A stretch of DNA of 64,000 nt from Gemmatimonadota bacterium (GCA_016704465.1 JADJAD010000007.1:372001-436000); one strand, 5' to 3'. Shown: positions 40,317-52,263, counted from the first letter of the stretch. Numbers and translations are program-made. Notes: generated by a model not told the origin, from the sequence alone.

Positions 40317-42212
40317 TCACCGCTGGACCGCGCGCTGCTGCCCGCCGCCGACAGGGAGAAACGGTGGAAGGGAAATCGGGAGCCGAGCCGTAATCGGCTG
40401 GGTCCCAAGCAGAGCGCGCGCCGCGGCGCGCTGCGACGCCGCAGACCCACCCCACGCGATGACATAACTCCCGACCGTCGGAACCTGCAGGAGTAGGTAC
40501 GGCGACCCGAATGACACGACAATCACCTCGGCACCCGCCGCACGCAGCGCGGCGACAAAGTCCACGAAGGCGCGCGGCGCACCGGCCGTGGCCGTTTCCG
40601 ACGTGATGTTCACGTGCGATCCCACCAGCACGATGTCGCTGCGGCGGGCGTCGGCCAGCAGCAAGGAGAAGTCGGGGGCGGCGTCGTCAGCGCTCACGAA
40701 CGCGGTGCGCAATTCACCGACGCGGCCACGGAGCTCGCTGTTGAACGTGGTCCCCGCGCTCAGGTCGGATCGGCGCGCATACGTGACCGACAGCACCTTG
40801 GGACGGCGCTTGTTGCGCAACAGCGGCACGAGCGAGGCGGAATCCCTGGCGAGCACGATCGCGCGCTCGGCGATCAAATCGGCCACCGCCCCGTTCGCGT
40901 CGGTCCCCACCACGCCGCGTACCCGCTCGACGTCGACGAGCCTATCTCGCTGCAGCCCGAAGTGGTGCTTCAGGGCCAGCACCCGACGCACCGAATGATC
41001 GATCCGCGCCTCATCGTACCGGCGCTCGGCCAGTCCCGCCACAACGGCGTCGATCGTCCCCTTCACGTCACGCGGCATGAGCAGGACGTCATTTCCCGCC
41101 GCGATGGCCCGCTTGGCCGCTTCGGGCGCCCCGAATCGGTCCACCACGCCGGCCATGTCCATGGCGTCGGAAATCAGGAGTCCGTCGAACCCGAGCTGCT
41201 CGCGCAGCAACGTCGTCATGACGTGCGGAGAGAGCGTGGCCGGAACGCCCGACGAATCCAGCGCCGGGAGGAAGCCGTGAAACGTCATGATGGCCCCGAT
41301 CCCGGCATCGATCGACGCCTGAAACGGCACCAGCTCCATCGTATCGAGGCGGGCACGCGAAGCCGCGACTGTCGCGAGGGCCAGGTGCGAGTTGACCTCG
41401 GTATCGCCATGGCCGGGAAAGTGCTTGCCTGTCGCCAGCATCCCATGGTCCTGTAGACCGCGCACCATGGCGACGCCAAGCCGGGCCGCAAGGGCAGGGT
41501 CCTCGCTGAACGATCGCGCCCCGATAACCGGGTTGGCGGGGTTGTTGTTGACGTCGAGGACAGGCGCAAAGGCGACCTGGATGCCTAGCGCCCGCGACTC
41601 CTCGGCGGTGATGCGCCCGACTTCATACGCCAGCGTGGTATCGCCGGCGGCGCCGAGTGCCATCTGCGCCGGAAAGTTCGTCGCGCCCCCCAGCTCGATG
41701 GCGTTCGGCAGAAATGCTCCACCACGGAATCGGAAACCAGCACCCGTCTCGAGGTCGGCGCTGAACAGGAGCGGGAGGGTGCTCGACCGTTGCAGCGCGT
41801 TGATCTTCACCGCCACATCGATCGGGGAACCGACGGACATGATGAACCCGCCCACGTGCTGCTCGCGCACGAGACGCTCGATGCGCGTCCACTCCGCACT
41901 TCCTTCGGCCACGTAGTCGCCGAGAATCCACGGCCAGACCAGCTGCGCAACCTTGTCGCGCACGGGAAGGGTGCGCAGGACGGAGTCGGCCCAGGCCAGG
42001 GAAGTGCTATCGGCCAGCGGACTCCGGGGCGGCGTGTGCGCTGCCGTGGTGGGGCGGGATACCCCGGCTGGCTCGGCCACCGTTTGGCGTGTCGCCGAGG
42101 TGGGCGCTGGCGGGACAGCCGGTGGGGGCGCCGGGATGAGGACTCCGGCGCACGCGGCAACGGACAACAGGCCGACGGGTACGAATCGCGCTCGCCGGGT
42201 CAACGCCGTCAC
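40317..42212 (-). CDS. Glycoside hydrolase family 3 beta-N-acetylhexosaminidase lipoprotein
   Basis: About 631 aa. The N-terminus has a lipoprotein signal (VGLLSVAACAG). The GH3 barrel carries the NagZ-type loop KHFPGHGDTEVNSH with the acid/base His and nucleophile Asp in LLISDAMDMAGVV. A C-terminal second domain (about residues 430-631) makes it longer than cytosolic NagZ. It should remove terminal GlcNAc or related sugars outside the cytoplasm, perhaps in wall recycling or chitin use. It starts with GTG overlapping the YggX stop by GTGA; a much longer upstream frame is the shadow of YggX. Confidence 0.88.
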   Translation of the reverse strand: MTALTRRARFVPVGLLSVAACAGVLIPAPPPAVPPAPTSATRQTVAEPAGVSRPTTAAHTPPRSPLADSTSLAWADSVLRTLPVRDKVAQLVWPWILGDYVAEGSAEWTRIERLVREQHVGGFIMSVGSPIDVAVKINALQRSSTLPLLFSADLETGAGFRFRGGAFLPNAIELGGATNFPAQMALGAAGDTTLAYEVGRITAEESRALGIQVAFAPVLDVNNNPANPVIGARSFSEDPALAARLGVAMVRGLQDHGMLATGKHFPGHGDTEVNSHLALATVAASRARLDTMELVPFQASIDAGIGAIMTFHGFLPALDSSGVPATLSPHVMTTLLREQLGFDGLLISDAMDMAGVVDRFGAPEAAKRAIAAGNDVLLMPRDVKGTIDAVVAGLAERRYDEARIDHSVRRVLALKHHFGLQRDRLVDVERVRGVVGTDANGAVADLIAERAIVLARDSASLVPLLRNKRRPKVLSVTYARRSDLSAGTTFNSELRGRVGELRTAFVSADDAAPDFSLLLADARRSDIVLVGSHVNITSETATAGAPRAFVDFVAALRAAGAEVIVVSFGSPYLLLQVPTVGSYVIAWGGSAASQRAAARALLGTQPITARLPISLPPFLPVGGGQQRAVQR

Positions 42213-42487
42213 CACGCGATGGAGCCCTTCTTCGACGTATCGACGTCCTCGGCGTCGCCAGCCTTGAACAGGAAGGCCTGCATGTTCTTCGTGAGGAATG
42301 TGCGCGCCTGGGGATCCATCACGTTGAGCCCGTAGTGGTTGATGAGCATCGTCTGCTGCTTGAGCCAGTCGCCCCAGCAGCTCTGGCACAGCTCGCCCAC
42401 GACGCGGGCACCAATGGCGCCTGGAAACGGCGCGCGCTCGAAGCCGGCTCGCGTCTGGCCGCAACGGGAACAGGTGACGTCGGGCAT
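42209..42487 (-). CDS. yggX: Fe(2+)-trafficking protein YggX
   Basis: The 92-aa protein fits YggX: an N-terminal CSRCGQTRAGFERAPFPGAIGARVVGELC, then WGDWLKQQTMLINHYGLNVMDPQARTFLTKNMQAFLF, the conserved C-terminal signature. It protects iron-sulfur clusters and supports iron supply under oxidative stress in other bacteria. This protein has an extra CxxC at the N-terminus. GAGGA precedes the ATG at 42487. It is coupled to the GH3 gene by GTGA, with no evident functional link. Confidence 0.9.
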   Translation of the reverse strand: MPDVTCSRCGQTRAGFERAPFPGAIGARVVGELCQSCWGDWLKQQTMLINHYGLNVMDPQARTFLTKNMQAFLFKAGDAEDVDTSKKGSIAW

Positions 42488-42719
42488 GAGATCCTCTTTG
42501 GGAAGGCACGTCGTCCCACCGGCACGCGGCGTGGCGACCGTTCGACCGGCACCGGGAGCTGCGCCGCGGTGCGAAACGGAGGAATGTAAGGAACGTCGAG
42601 GGACGCGCCAACCGATGGGCACCGATGCGGGCGGGGCGGGGGGTGGACGGGTCGCGTCGAGCCACGAGACGCCGGGCCTGCCTCAAGCTGCGCTGGGTAT
42701 CGAGCCGATACTCCGGCGC

Positions 42720-42899
42720 ATGGATCGATACTCCAGATGGCTGGGTGCCGCGCGCCGCACGCGGCGCGTGCCACCGAGAACCCGGGCACGTGCCGGCCGT
42801 GTGCGCGCCTCGTCGTGGCAGGATGGCGCTCGACGCTGGTTTATCGCGCTAGGGACGCTCGCGCTCGCCCTCGCCCTCCCGCACTTCCTTCGCGGGTAG
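42720..42899 (+). CDS. Possible small membrane protein, 59 aa
   Basis: The frame from 42720 (MDRYSRWLGAARR...) is arginine-rich and ends in a hydrophobic helix, RRWFIALGTLALALALPHFLRG. It overlaps the 3' end of the convergent alpha/beta hydrolase by 51 bp. The otherwise gene-free stretch 42488-42848 must also hold the yggX promoter on the other strand. There is no good ribosome-binding site, so this may be spurious. Confidence 0.25.
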   Translation: MDRYSRWLGAARRTRRVPPRTRARAGRVRASSWQDGARRWFIALGTLALALALPHFLRG

Positions 42900-43793
42900 C
42901 GATCGCGGGACGTGCTGTTCCAGCCAGTCCACGATCGTCTGGGTCACGAGCGTCGCGTCGAAGTCGACAGTGATGACGTGGCCGCTGCGCTCCACCCACC
43001 GAAGTTCCTTGACCGGAGTACCGAGGCGTGAGAACCCTCGCTCGGCCGCCGCTTCCGGAATGCGGTAGTCGCTCCGCGAGTGCACGACGAGTGTTGGAAG
43101 GCGTAACTGGCCTGCATCCAGCGCAGCGGCATCGACGACACGGCGCAGTTCGCGAAGCGCGCGAGGGGAGGAGCAGCCGTAGCCCAGGGACTCCCGACGA
43201 GCGACCGGATCGCGGATCGACTCGGTGGCATCGCCACAGACCCAGGCCCGCCAGAACGACCACAGCGGCCACAAGCTCGTCCCGAGGCGAGCCCGGGGTG
43301 ACACTTCCAGGAACGGCGCGAGCAGGACGAGGGCTGCTGCGCGCGGCCCCGCCGCCGCCGCCAGCGAAGTCGCGAGCGCCCCGCCCATGGACAGGCCGAC
43401 GATGGCCACCCGCTCGTGCGTCTTGCACAAGGCGTCGAATCCATCGCTCACCGTCTCCGTCCACTCCCACGCGCGGGCGACGCTGAACGCCTCGAGCGTA
43501 CGGCCGTGACCGGGGAGGAGCGGGACGCGGACCGTCCACCCGTGGGCGTGCAGCGCCATCGCCTGCAGGGCAAGGGTTTGCGGGGTATCGCCGAATCCAT
43601 GCACCAGGAGCACCGCGCGTGCTGCGCCGTCGAGCGAAATCGGACCCGCTCCGGGGATGATGCCGTCCGCCGCTACCGGGTGAGCGATGCGCCAAGCTCG
43701 CTCGCCGGCACGGCGCGCCCGATGTCTCAACGCCGCAGTCAGGCCGACGAGCAGTGCGACGGCGCTCAGCGTTTCGGCGAGCACAGGACTCAA
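42849..43793 (-). CDS. Alpha/beta hydrolase, carboxylesterase-like
   Basis: The 314-aa protein has an N-terminal hydrophobic segment and an alpha/beta hydrolase fold: oxyanion VLLVHGFGDTP, nucleophile Ser in VGLSMGGALA, acid Asp in HSRSDYRIPEAA and His in RSGHVITVD. The pattern is closest to Est30/monoacylglycerol-lipase-type esterases. The start codon overlaps the rhodanese stop by ATGA, so the two are coupled. The N-terminal helix could anchor it to the membrane. Confidence 0.85.
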   Translation of the reverse strand: MSPVLAETLSAVALLVGLTAALRHRARRAGERAWRIAHPVAADGIIPGAGPISLDGAARAVLLVHGFGDTPQTLALQAMALHAHGWTVRVPLLPGHGRTLEAFSVARAWEWTETVSDGFDALCKTHERVAIVGLSMGGALATSLAAAAGPRAAALVLLAPFLEVSPRARLGTSLWPLWSFWRAWVCGDATESIRDPVARRESLGYGCSSPRALRELRRVVDAAALDAGQLRLPTLVVHSRSDYRIPEAAAERGFSRLGTPVKELRWVERSGHVITVDFDATLVTQTIVDWLEQHVPRSLPAKEVREGEGERERP

Positions 43794-44176
43794 TAGCGCG
43801 GCAACGTCGTGTCGCCCTCGAGCGCATAGCGGTCAATGCCACCCGACAGGTTCCACAGCCGGGTGAAGCCGCGTTCGGCGAGATAGCGGGCCGCCGCCAG
43901 TGACCGGGCCCCATGATGACAGTACACCACGATTTCTGCGGTATGCGCGAGCGACTCGGAGTCACGGGCGAACGCTCCGAGCGGCATGAGTTGCGCCGTG
44001 CCGAGCCGTACGGCGTCCCACTCCCATTGCTCGCGCACGTCGATCACCACGAGTGGATCGCCCGCCTCGAGTCGCGACCTGAGCACGGCGGGATGAAGCT
44101 CACGCACCCCCTCCCAGCCGGGGGCTGTCCCCGGGGCGTGCGCCTCGCCCTCCCTCCGGGAATCCTCCTCGAGCAT
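43790..44176 (-). CDS. Rhodanese-like sulfurtransferase domain protein
   Basis: About 128 aa with one rhodanese domain: LVVIDVREQWEWDAVRLGTAQLMPLG, active-site Cys in VVYCHHGARS, and YLAERGFTRLWNLSGGIDRY at the end. It should carry persulfide sulfur or act as a redox binding module. AGGAG lies 8 bp before the ATG at 44176; GTG 44179 is also possible. It is coupled to the hydrolase by ATGA and divergent from the hydrogenase-like gene. Confidence 0.88.
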   Translation of the reverse strand: MLEEDSRREGEAHAPGTAPGWEGVRELHPAVLRSRLEAGDPLVVIDVREQWEWDAVRLGTAQLMPLGAFARDSESLAHTAEIVVYCHHGARSLAAARYLAERGFTRLWNLSGGIDRYALEGDTTLPRY

Positions 44177-44462
44177 CACGTCCACTCCTGTCGTCAGGAA
44201 CGCCCGTGTCGGAGGACGGGCGTCGGCGTCCTTGCGGACGATTACGATGGCCGCGCCGCGACGACGGCGCGGGGCTTGCTTCATTCGCTGCAACATGCCG
44301 CCCGCCGCCGGGCCACACCAGCCGGGTTTCGCCAGAGCCGGTTGTTGTCCTGGAAGCGTGCGGGTGGGCAGAATATGCCGAGTGCTGCTCTCTGGACAGC
44401 GTGCTCATCATCGCGTTCCTTTGTGAACCGTTGAGCTCGTTTGCTCATCCTCTCCCGCCTTG

Positions 44463-46583
<2,121 letters not shown>

Positions 46584-46602
46584 GCGACCGGGGTACGCGC
46601 GC

Positions 46603-48720
46603 CTAACGCGGCGACGCCGCCCCGAGCGCGCGGTTGGCCGCGACGAGTTGACCGGCGGCGGCGCGGAAGCGCGCAGCAAGGTCGTCGACTTCGCGGCGGG
46701 CGAGCGCCAGGTCCCTGCGGCGCAGCGCTTCGTTCACCGAGGGAAAGACGATCGTCGAGTAGCCGTTGTCCTCATCCGCAGCGTAAATGAGGTTGCGGAA
46801 CCACGGCCGGGAGCGCAGCCCCTCGGGACGTGTGAGCGCGCGCTCGACGGCCAGCAGCGCACGATTGGCGGATTGCAGCGCCGCCTGCGGGGGCGAGCCG
46901 GCAAGGACCGCGTCGCGGGTCGCGGCAAACGCGACGGCGGCGGTCTCCATCTCGGTAATGGCTGCATCGAGCGGCGCGATGTCGACCGCAGGACCCGCAT
47001 CGCCCGTCGCTTCGTCCTGTGCCTGCCGCAGCGACGGCAGGTAGCGGCGCATCGTGCGCGCGTACTCCACATAGTCGTACGGCAGCACGTCGGCATTGGC
47101 GAGGCGCAGCAGCATCGTCGCCCCGACGCGCGCGGCGGTGGCGTGATAGACAAAGCCGGGATCGCCGAACCGCGTCATCCAGGCGAACGAATCGAACATG
47201 GAGTGGTACACGCCGCCCGCCCCGCCGAAGCCCCAATCGGCGTGCGGGATCCCGAGGTGGTTGTAGAACCCCGCGAAGTCCGAGCCGCCCCCGGGGTCTC
47301 CCATCGGCGGCTCGAGGGTGTCGCTGGTGAGGCGCGCGGAGGCACGCCAGCGGGCATAGATGCTCCCGCCCTTCGGATCTTCGACCTGGCGTGCAACGTC
47401 CCGCAGCATGGCACGCATCGAGGGTGACCCTCCGCCGCCAAAGACGCTCCCCTGTGCCGAGACGTCCTGGTTGAGGTAGGCGACCGCGCCGCGCGTCAGG
47501 CGCAGTGAATCATCCTCCACATACTCGGTGGAGCCGATCAGCCCCCACTCTTCCGCGTCCCATGTGGCGAACACGATGGTGCGGCGGGGCCGAACGCCGC
47601 GGCGCACCTGCTCGGCGATTGCGCGGGCGGCTTCGAGCACACTGACGGTCCCGCTGACGTTGTCAGCCGCCCCAGGGCCCCAGGCGTCTCGGTGCGCGCC
47701 GATGATCACCATCTCATCCGGAAGCTCGCTACCGCGCACGATGCCGAAGGTGTTCCAGATGGTCTTGTACGCGTGGGTCGCCGTATCAGTGGCGATCGCC
47801 ACCCGGGCGCGGACGGGACCCGGGCCCACATGATATCGGAACGGGAGCCCCCCCTGCCACGCAGCGGGGATCGGCGTCCCGCGCAGGTCCCGCAACAGCA
47901 GCGCGGCATTGGCGTAGCCCATCGGGATGACCGGGATGCGCGGAACGTTCAGCTCCGCCACGGGGAGGCGCCGGGCGCCGGCCACACTCGGCCACCCCGG
48001 GGTCGAGGGATCGCCGTTCCCGTTGGCGACGCCGCCGCGCTGGATCCCGGTCGGTGGGCGCATGGGCCCCTCGGGATAGACGTCACCGCGGGCATAGCCG
48101 TCGTCCTGCGGATCCGAGTAGATGATGAGCGCGAGCGCCCCGTGCTTCTCGGCCTCACGGGCCTTGATGCCGCGGAACGATCGTCCGTAGCGGGCCATGG
48201 CGATCTTGCCCCGCACCGAGACGCCCAGGGCCTCGAGCTGCGCGTAATCCTCGATCAACCCGTAGTTCACGAACACCACGTCGGCGGTGACGTCGCCGCT
48301 CCCGGCGTATCCGTTGATGGGCGGGACCTCGCCCGTCGTGCCTAACGTGGAGTCACCCCCTGCCGACCCTTCGTGCAGGTCCAGTTCCTTCGCCTCGCCA
48401 TCCACGCGCCAGGCGCGCACGCTGGTGGGATGTGGCATCCAGATGTCGTAGGCGCGGACCTCGGTCTGCAGCCCCATGGCCTTCATCTCGTCGATGACGT
48501 AGTCACGCGTGCGCGCCTGGCCGGGCGTGCCGGCCACGTGCGGTTCGGCCGAGAGCGCGCGAGACATTTGGGCCGCGCGCTCGGGCGTCGGGACGGCGGC
48601 GGCCGCGCGCTCGAGCTGGCGCTGGCGCTCACTGCTCGCGCGCGTGAAGCCGGTCACCTGCTGCGCGCCGAGCGGCGCCGCGAGCAGGAGGAGGGCACAT
48701 GGGATGTGTACACGAGGCAT
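46603..48720 (-). CDS. Secreted M28 peptidase of the glutamate carboxypeptidase II (PSMA) type
   Basis: About 705 aa with a signal peptide (MPRVHIPCALLLLAAPLGAQQ). Domain order matches PSMA/transferrin-receptor peptidases: an N-terminal part, a protease-associated insert (VVFVNYGLIEDYAQLEALGVSVRGKIAMARYGRSFRGIKAREAEKHGALALIIYSDP), the M28 core with GAHRDAWGPGAADNVSG, WDAEEWGLIGSTEY and VYHSMFDSF for the di-zinc site, and a C-terminal helical dimerisation domain from about residue 560. It should cut C-terminal acidic residues from peptides outside the cell. I use the ATG at 48720; a start at 48801 would overlap the upstream gene. Confidence 0.9.
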   Translation of the reverse strand: MPRVHIPCALLLLAAPLGAQQVTGFTRASSERQRQLERAAAAVPTPERAAQMSRALSAEPHVAGTPGQARTRDYVIDEMKAMGLQTEVRAYDIWMPHPTSVRAWRVDGEAKELDLHEGSAGGDSTLGTTGEVPPINGYAGSGDVTADVVFVNYGLIEDYAQLEALGVSVRGKIAMARYGRSFRGIKAREAEKHGALALIIYSDPQDDGYARGDVYPEGPMRPPTGIQRGGVANGNGDPSTPGWPSVAGARRLPVAELNVPRIPVIPMGYANAALLLRDLRGTPIPAAWQGGLPFRYHVGPGPVRARVAIATDTATHAYKTIWNTFGIVRGSELPDEMVIIGAHRDAWGPGAADNVSGTVSVLEAARAIAEQVRRGVRPRRTIVFATWDAEEWGLIGSTEYVEDDSLRLTRGAVAYLNQDVSAQGSVFGGGGSPSMRAMLRDVARQVEDPKGGSIYARWRASARLTSDTLEPPMGDPGGGSDFAGFYNHLGIPHADWGFGGAGGVYHSMFDSFAWMTRFGDPGFVYHATAARVGATMLLRLANADVLPYDYVEYARTMRRYLPSLRQAQDEATGDAGPAVDIAPLDAAITEMETAAVAFAATRDAVLAGSPPQAALQSANRALLAVERALTRPEGLRSRPWFRNLIYAADEDNGYSTIVFPSVNEALRRRDLALARREVDDLAARFRAAAGQLVAANRALGAASPR

Positions 48721-48760
48721 GCGGAACACCAGCGAAGGGAAACGTGGGGCGCGCAGTCGA

Positions 48761-49381
48761 TCAACCATCGAGGTCCTCATGCTCGAGGAGGGCACGCTCA
48801 ATGGCGGCGCACAGGGATGCTTCGGAAAGTTGGTGACCGCCGGCCCTGGTCAGCAGCGTGAACGCGCGCTCCATCTCTGCCTGGACGTACGTGTCGTCGA
48901 CCACGGCGAAGCCTAACGATTCCAGGGTGACCGAGGCCAGCTGGCGGAGCCGCGCGAGCGTCTCCGGGGTGAGTCCGGCGAGCGACCCGGGGTAACGCGG
49001 GGTGGGATGGCGTTGGCGTCCCTGGTGCCCGTCGCGACTGCGGGCCGGTGCATCGAAGAGGGCGCGAAGGGGGGCGAGCGTGACGGCAAACGACCCCGAC
49101 GTGTGCTCCGACATCGCAGCAACGACGCCGGCCCGGCGCAGGCGCCCGAGCAGCTTGTGGATTTCGTCCCGTACAACCCCCACCTGCCCGGGACTGTTGT
49201 TCCCGCGTCCCGTGATGACCAGGACCTCGCCGGCCTGCTCGACCTGCTTCGTGCGCAGCCACCCCTCTGCGCGACGGACCGCCTCGGCGCCGCTGAGCAT
49301 CGGCTCGCGCACGTTCAGGCTGCGCGTCGCGCCGAACCGGGCCTCGTCGAAGGCCTGCTGGATCGCGGGACGGCGGCGCAT
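48761..49381 (-). CDS. Smr-like domain protein (degenerate)
   Basis: The 206-aa protein has a segment (about residues 22-105) with the shape of an Smr (MutS2 C-terminal) domain: LNVREPMLSGAEAVRRAEGWLRTKQ, VLVITGRGNNSPGQVGVVRDEIHKLL and SGSFAVTLAP. The canonical LDLHG reads LNVRE and HGxG reads TGRG, so the nuclease signature is altered and nicking activity is doubtful. The rest is helical and unrecognised. It lies 5 bp after the phosphatase-family gene and 40 bp before the M28 gene on the same strand. Confidence 0.55.
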   Translation of the reverse strand: MRRRPAIQQAFDEARFGATRSLNVREPMLSGAEAVRRAEGWLRTKQVEQAGEVLVITGRGNNSPGQVGVVRDEIHKLLGRLRRAGVVAAMSEHTSGSFAVTLAPLRALFDAPARSRDGHQGRQRHPTPRYPGSLAGLTPETLARLRQLASVTLESLGFAVVDDTYVQAEMERAFTLLTRAGGHQLSEASLCAAIERALLEHEDLDG

Positions 49382-49386
49382 CTCTG

Positions 49387-50982
49387 CTACTTCAGGACCC
49401 GCGTCAGCACGCGCCCGTCGAGGCGCTCCTGCGGAACGATATCGATGAGCGCCGCGAGCGTCGGGGCGATATCGACGACGCGCACCATGTCGTCGGTGCG
49501 CCCGGGGCGGACGCCGGCGCCATAGAACAACACGGGAACGCGCGCGTCATAGTCGTGCGGGGACCCGTGGTTCGCCGTCCTGACTCCGGTCCAGGTCCAG
49601 AACGGCTTCAACGTCACGACCACCATGACCGGGAGATCGGGCGGGAACATGTGCAGCCAGCGGCGCGAGATGGCGTCAGCTGTCGTATCTCGCTTGGCCA
49701 CGTCGGTCAGCAACTCGGCGCGCCACACTCCGTTGATGCGCAACACGTCGGCGATGTAGGCACGCGCCACCGAATCCCGGTTCACGCCCGCGCGCGCGAA
49801 GGCGCGGGGGTCCAGGTACAACACGCCGGCGTCCTCACGGAAGCCCGACGTGTCGACCCCGGCCGTGGTGAGCGACTGGTACAGGGCCCGCACCGCGGGG
49901 CGAAGCGACGTGCGACCCGCCGGCACGTTCCGGTACCTGGTCACGAACCCCGAGTCCGGAAACGGGGAGACGCCGTGGTCCGACGTGAACGAGAAGACGA
50001 TCGTCGAGGAATCGCGCAGCTTGTACAGCGAGTCGATGAAGACACCGAGAGTGCGATCCAGCCGCAGCAGCTGGTCATGGATCTCCCGGGAGTCCGGCCC
50101 GTACTTGTGGCCGACGGCATCGGTCGAGGAGAGAGACATGGACAGGAAGTCGGTGCGTCCCGGCACGGCGCCGAGCTCTCGCACGCTCACTCCCTCCAGG
50201 GCGAGCTTGACTGTGAGTTCATCCATGGTCGGGTAGTTCACCAGCGTGACCGTCGTGCGCTGTACGTCGCTGGGGTGCCGATGGGGAAAGACGTAGTCGT
50301 TCCCCCCGGACTCTACTGCCACGGAGTCGGGCTCGGGATACGCGGACGCGGGCAGCAACAGGTCCCACTGCTTGCCCGCGTAGGATTGCGGGAGCCGGCG
50401 GGCGTTGAAGCGCTGCACCCAGGTGGGGAGCGTGTCGGCGTACCAGGTACTGGTGGTGAACATCCCGCTCAGCGGCGCGTACCAGAACGCCTCGCCCTTG
50501 GCGCGGCCGAGCGGCAGGATGGCCGACCGATCCTTGCGCGACACCGATAGCAAACGGGCCCGCGGATCGGCAAAACGCATCCAGTCACCGAGTGTCGAGC
50601 CGCGGAACCGATACGGCGAGGCCGGCTCGCCGGGCGTGCCGAGCAGCGGCGCCTCCGGATCGAGCACCCCGCCGTCGTTGGCCACGATTCCGGTCCCGCT
50701 CGGAAAGCGCCCGGACATCATGCTGGCGTGCCCGGGCGCGGTTTCCGTGACCCCGTGGTCCTGGTAGCCGTTCGGGAAGTAGGCCCCGCCGCGCAGCAAG
50801 CGCGCCAGCCCGCTCGTGAACTGCGGTCCGTACCGCTCGAGGTACTCGGGCCGTAACTGGTCCACGGCGAGGTGGACCACCAACTGCGTCCGGGGCTTTG
50901 CCCGGACGTCGTACTGCGCCGACGCTCGACACGCCGAAACCAGCAGGGGGGCGAGGGCGAGGACGAGGTAGGGCCGGCGCAT
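49387..50982 (-). CDS. Alkaline phosphatase superfamily lipoprotein (PafA-like)
   Basis: The 531-aa protein starts with a lipoprotein signal (LLVSAC, Cys near 18). It has the two-metal site of PafA and type I phosphodiesterases: VDQLRPEYL, nucleophile Thr in GVTETAPGHASMMSG, SSTDAVGHKYGPDS, FTSDHGVSPFP and NHGSPHDYDARVPVLFYG. It should hydrolyse phosphate mono- or diesters in the periplasm. It is 84 bp downstream of argD on the same strand, but is not known to be an arginine gene. Confidence 0.87.
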   Translation of the reverse strand: MRRPYLVLALAPLLVSACRASAQYDVRAKPRTQLVVHLAVDQLRPEYLERYGPQFTSGLARLLRGGAYFPNGYQDHGVTETAPGHASMMSGRFPSGTGIVANDGGVLDPEAPLLGTPGEPASPYRFRGSTLGDWMRFADPRARLLSVSRKDRSAILPLGRAKGEAFWYAPLSGMFTTSTWYADTLPTWVQRFNARRLPQSYAGKQWDLLLPASAYPEPDSVAVESGGNDYVFPHRHPSDVQRTTVTLVNYPTMDELTVKLALEGVSVRELGAVPGRTDFLSMSLSSTDAVGHKYGPDSREIHDQLLRLDRTLGVFIDSLYKLRDSSTIVFSFTSDHGVSPFPDSGFVTRYRNVPAGRTSLRPAVRALYQSLTTAGVDTSGFREDAGVLYLDPRAFARAGVNRDSVARAYIADVLRINGVWRAELLTDVAKRDTTADAISRRWLHMFPPDLPVMVVVTLKPFWTWTGVRTANHGSPHDYDARVPVLFYGAGVRPGRTDDMVRVVDIAPTLAALIDIVPQERLDGRVLTRVLK

Positions 50983-51066
50983 TGAGGAAGTAGTGTAGGG
51001 TGTGGCGTCGGAATCTACACGCCAGCTCCCGAGGAGTCGTCGGCGCGCCGGATGGTCTGGCGCGCG

Positions 51067-52254
51067 CTACCCGACTGCGAGCGCGCCCTCGAGGATCACC
51101 AGACCTCGGGCCAGGTCGTCGCGGGTTGCCACGAGCGGTGGAAGGATGCGGATCGTGTGCTCGCCGGCCGAGACGAGGAGCAGGCCAGCGTCGCGCGCGC
51201 GGCCGATGATGTCGGCCGCCGGCTCGACGACGTCGAAACCCCACATCAGCCCGGCGCCGCGAATCGCACGAATGCGACCGGTGCGCTGCGACATGCCGTG
51301 CAACTGGTCGGAGAACCAGGTCCCCATCTCGCGCACGTGGGCGAGCAGCGCCGGATCGCTGAGCCGGTCGAAGACGTGCAGCGCCACCGACGCAACGAAG
51401 GGCCCGCCACCGAAGGTCGTGCCGTGGTCGCCGGCCTGGATCGCCGCGCCGATCTCCTCGGTCATGAGGATCGCCCCCATCGGGAGTCCGGCAGCGATCG
51501 GCTTGGCCAGGGTCAGGATGTCCGGGGCGACACCCAACCGTTCGTACGCGTACAGGTGGCCGGTGCGTCCCATGCCGCACTGGATCTCGTCGAAGATCAG
51601 GGCGACGTTGCGCGCCCTGGTTAACTCGCGAACGGCCTGTACGAACGCCGGTTCCAGGACGCGCACTCCCCCCTCACCCTGAATGGGCTCGAGGATCACC
51701 GCCGCCGTCGTCTCGGCGTTCACCGAAATCACGAGATCGTCGAGGTCGCGCTCGAGGATCGAGATTCCCCCAGCGAGCGGACGGAAGGGCATGCGGTATT
51801 GCGGACGATCGGTGGCGGCCACGGTGCCGAACAGGCGCCCGTGAAACGCCCCGCGCAGCGAGAAGATCTCGTGCTTGGCCGGACCGCCGATGCCGCGCGC
51901 CCAGCGTCGCGCGAACTTGAACGCCCCCTCGTTGGCTTCCGCCCCAGAGTTGCAGAAGAAGACCCGGTCGGCGAACGACGTGGCGACGAACTTGTCGGCC
52001 AGCTGCTCCCCTGGCGCCGTGCGGTACAGGTTGGAGACGTGGATGAGTCCTTCCGCAGCGTGCCGGATGGCCTCCTGCAGGCCGGCGTCGCCGTAGCCGA
52101 GGGCGTTGACGGCGATCCCGCTGGTGAAGTCGATATAGCGCTTGCCGTCGGCGTCGATCAGCTCGACCCCCTCGCCACGGACAAATTCCATCGGGGCGCG
52201 CTTGTAGGTCGGGAGGAGCGACGGAGTCACGGGGGTGGCGGCGATGGCGGGCAT
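51067..52254 (-). CDS. argD: Acetylornithine aminotransferase
   Basis: The 395-aa PLP enzyme converts N-acetylglutamate semialdehyde to N-acetylornithine with glutamate. It has the class III aminotransferase motifs GIAVNALGYG, FCNSGAEANEGAFKFARR, FHGRLFGT, EPIQGEGGV, IFDEIQCGMGRTG and the PLP lysine in TLAKPIAAGLPMGA. It is the last arg gene on this strand, separated from argB by 152 bp that include a GGGAGAC-type repeat. The cytoplasmic location and context (argB, argC upstream) make ArgD firm over other class III transaminases. Confidence 0.93.
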   Translation of the reverse strand: MPAIAATPVTPSLLPTYKRAPMEFVRGEGVELIDADGKRYIDFTSGIAVNALGYGDAGLQEAIRHAAEGLIHVSNLYRTAPGEQLADKFVATSFADRVFFCNSGAEANEGAFKFARRWARGIGGPAKHEIFSLRGAFHGRLFGTVAATDRPQYRMPFRPLAGGISILERDLDDLVISVNAETTAAVILEPIQGEGGVRVLEPAFVQAVRELTRARNVALIFDEIQCGMGRTGHLYAYERLGVAPDILTLAKPIAAGLPMGAILMTEEIGAAIQAGDHGTTFGGGPFVASVALHVFDRLSDPALLAHVREMGTWFSDQLHGMSQRTGRIRAIRGAGLMWGFDVVEPAADIIGRARDAGLLLVSAGEHTIRILPPLVATRDDLARGLVILEGALAVG

Positions 52255-52263
52255 CTTGGGGCG

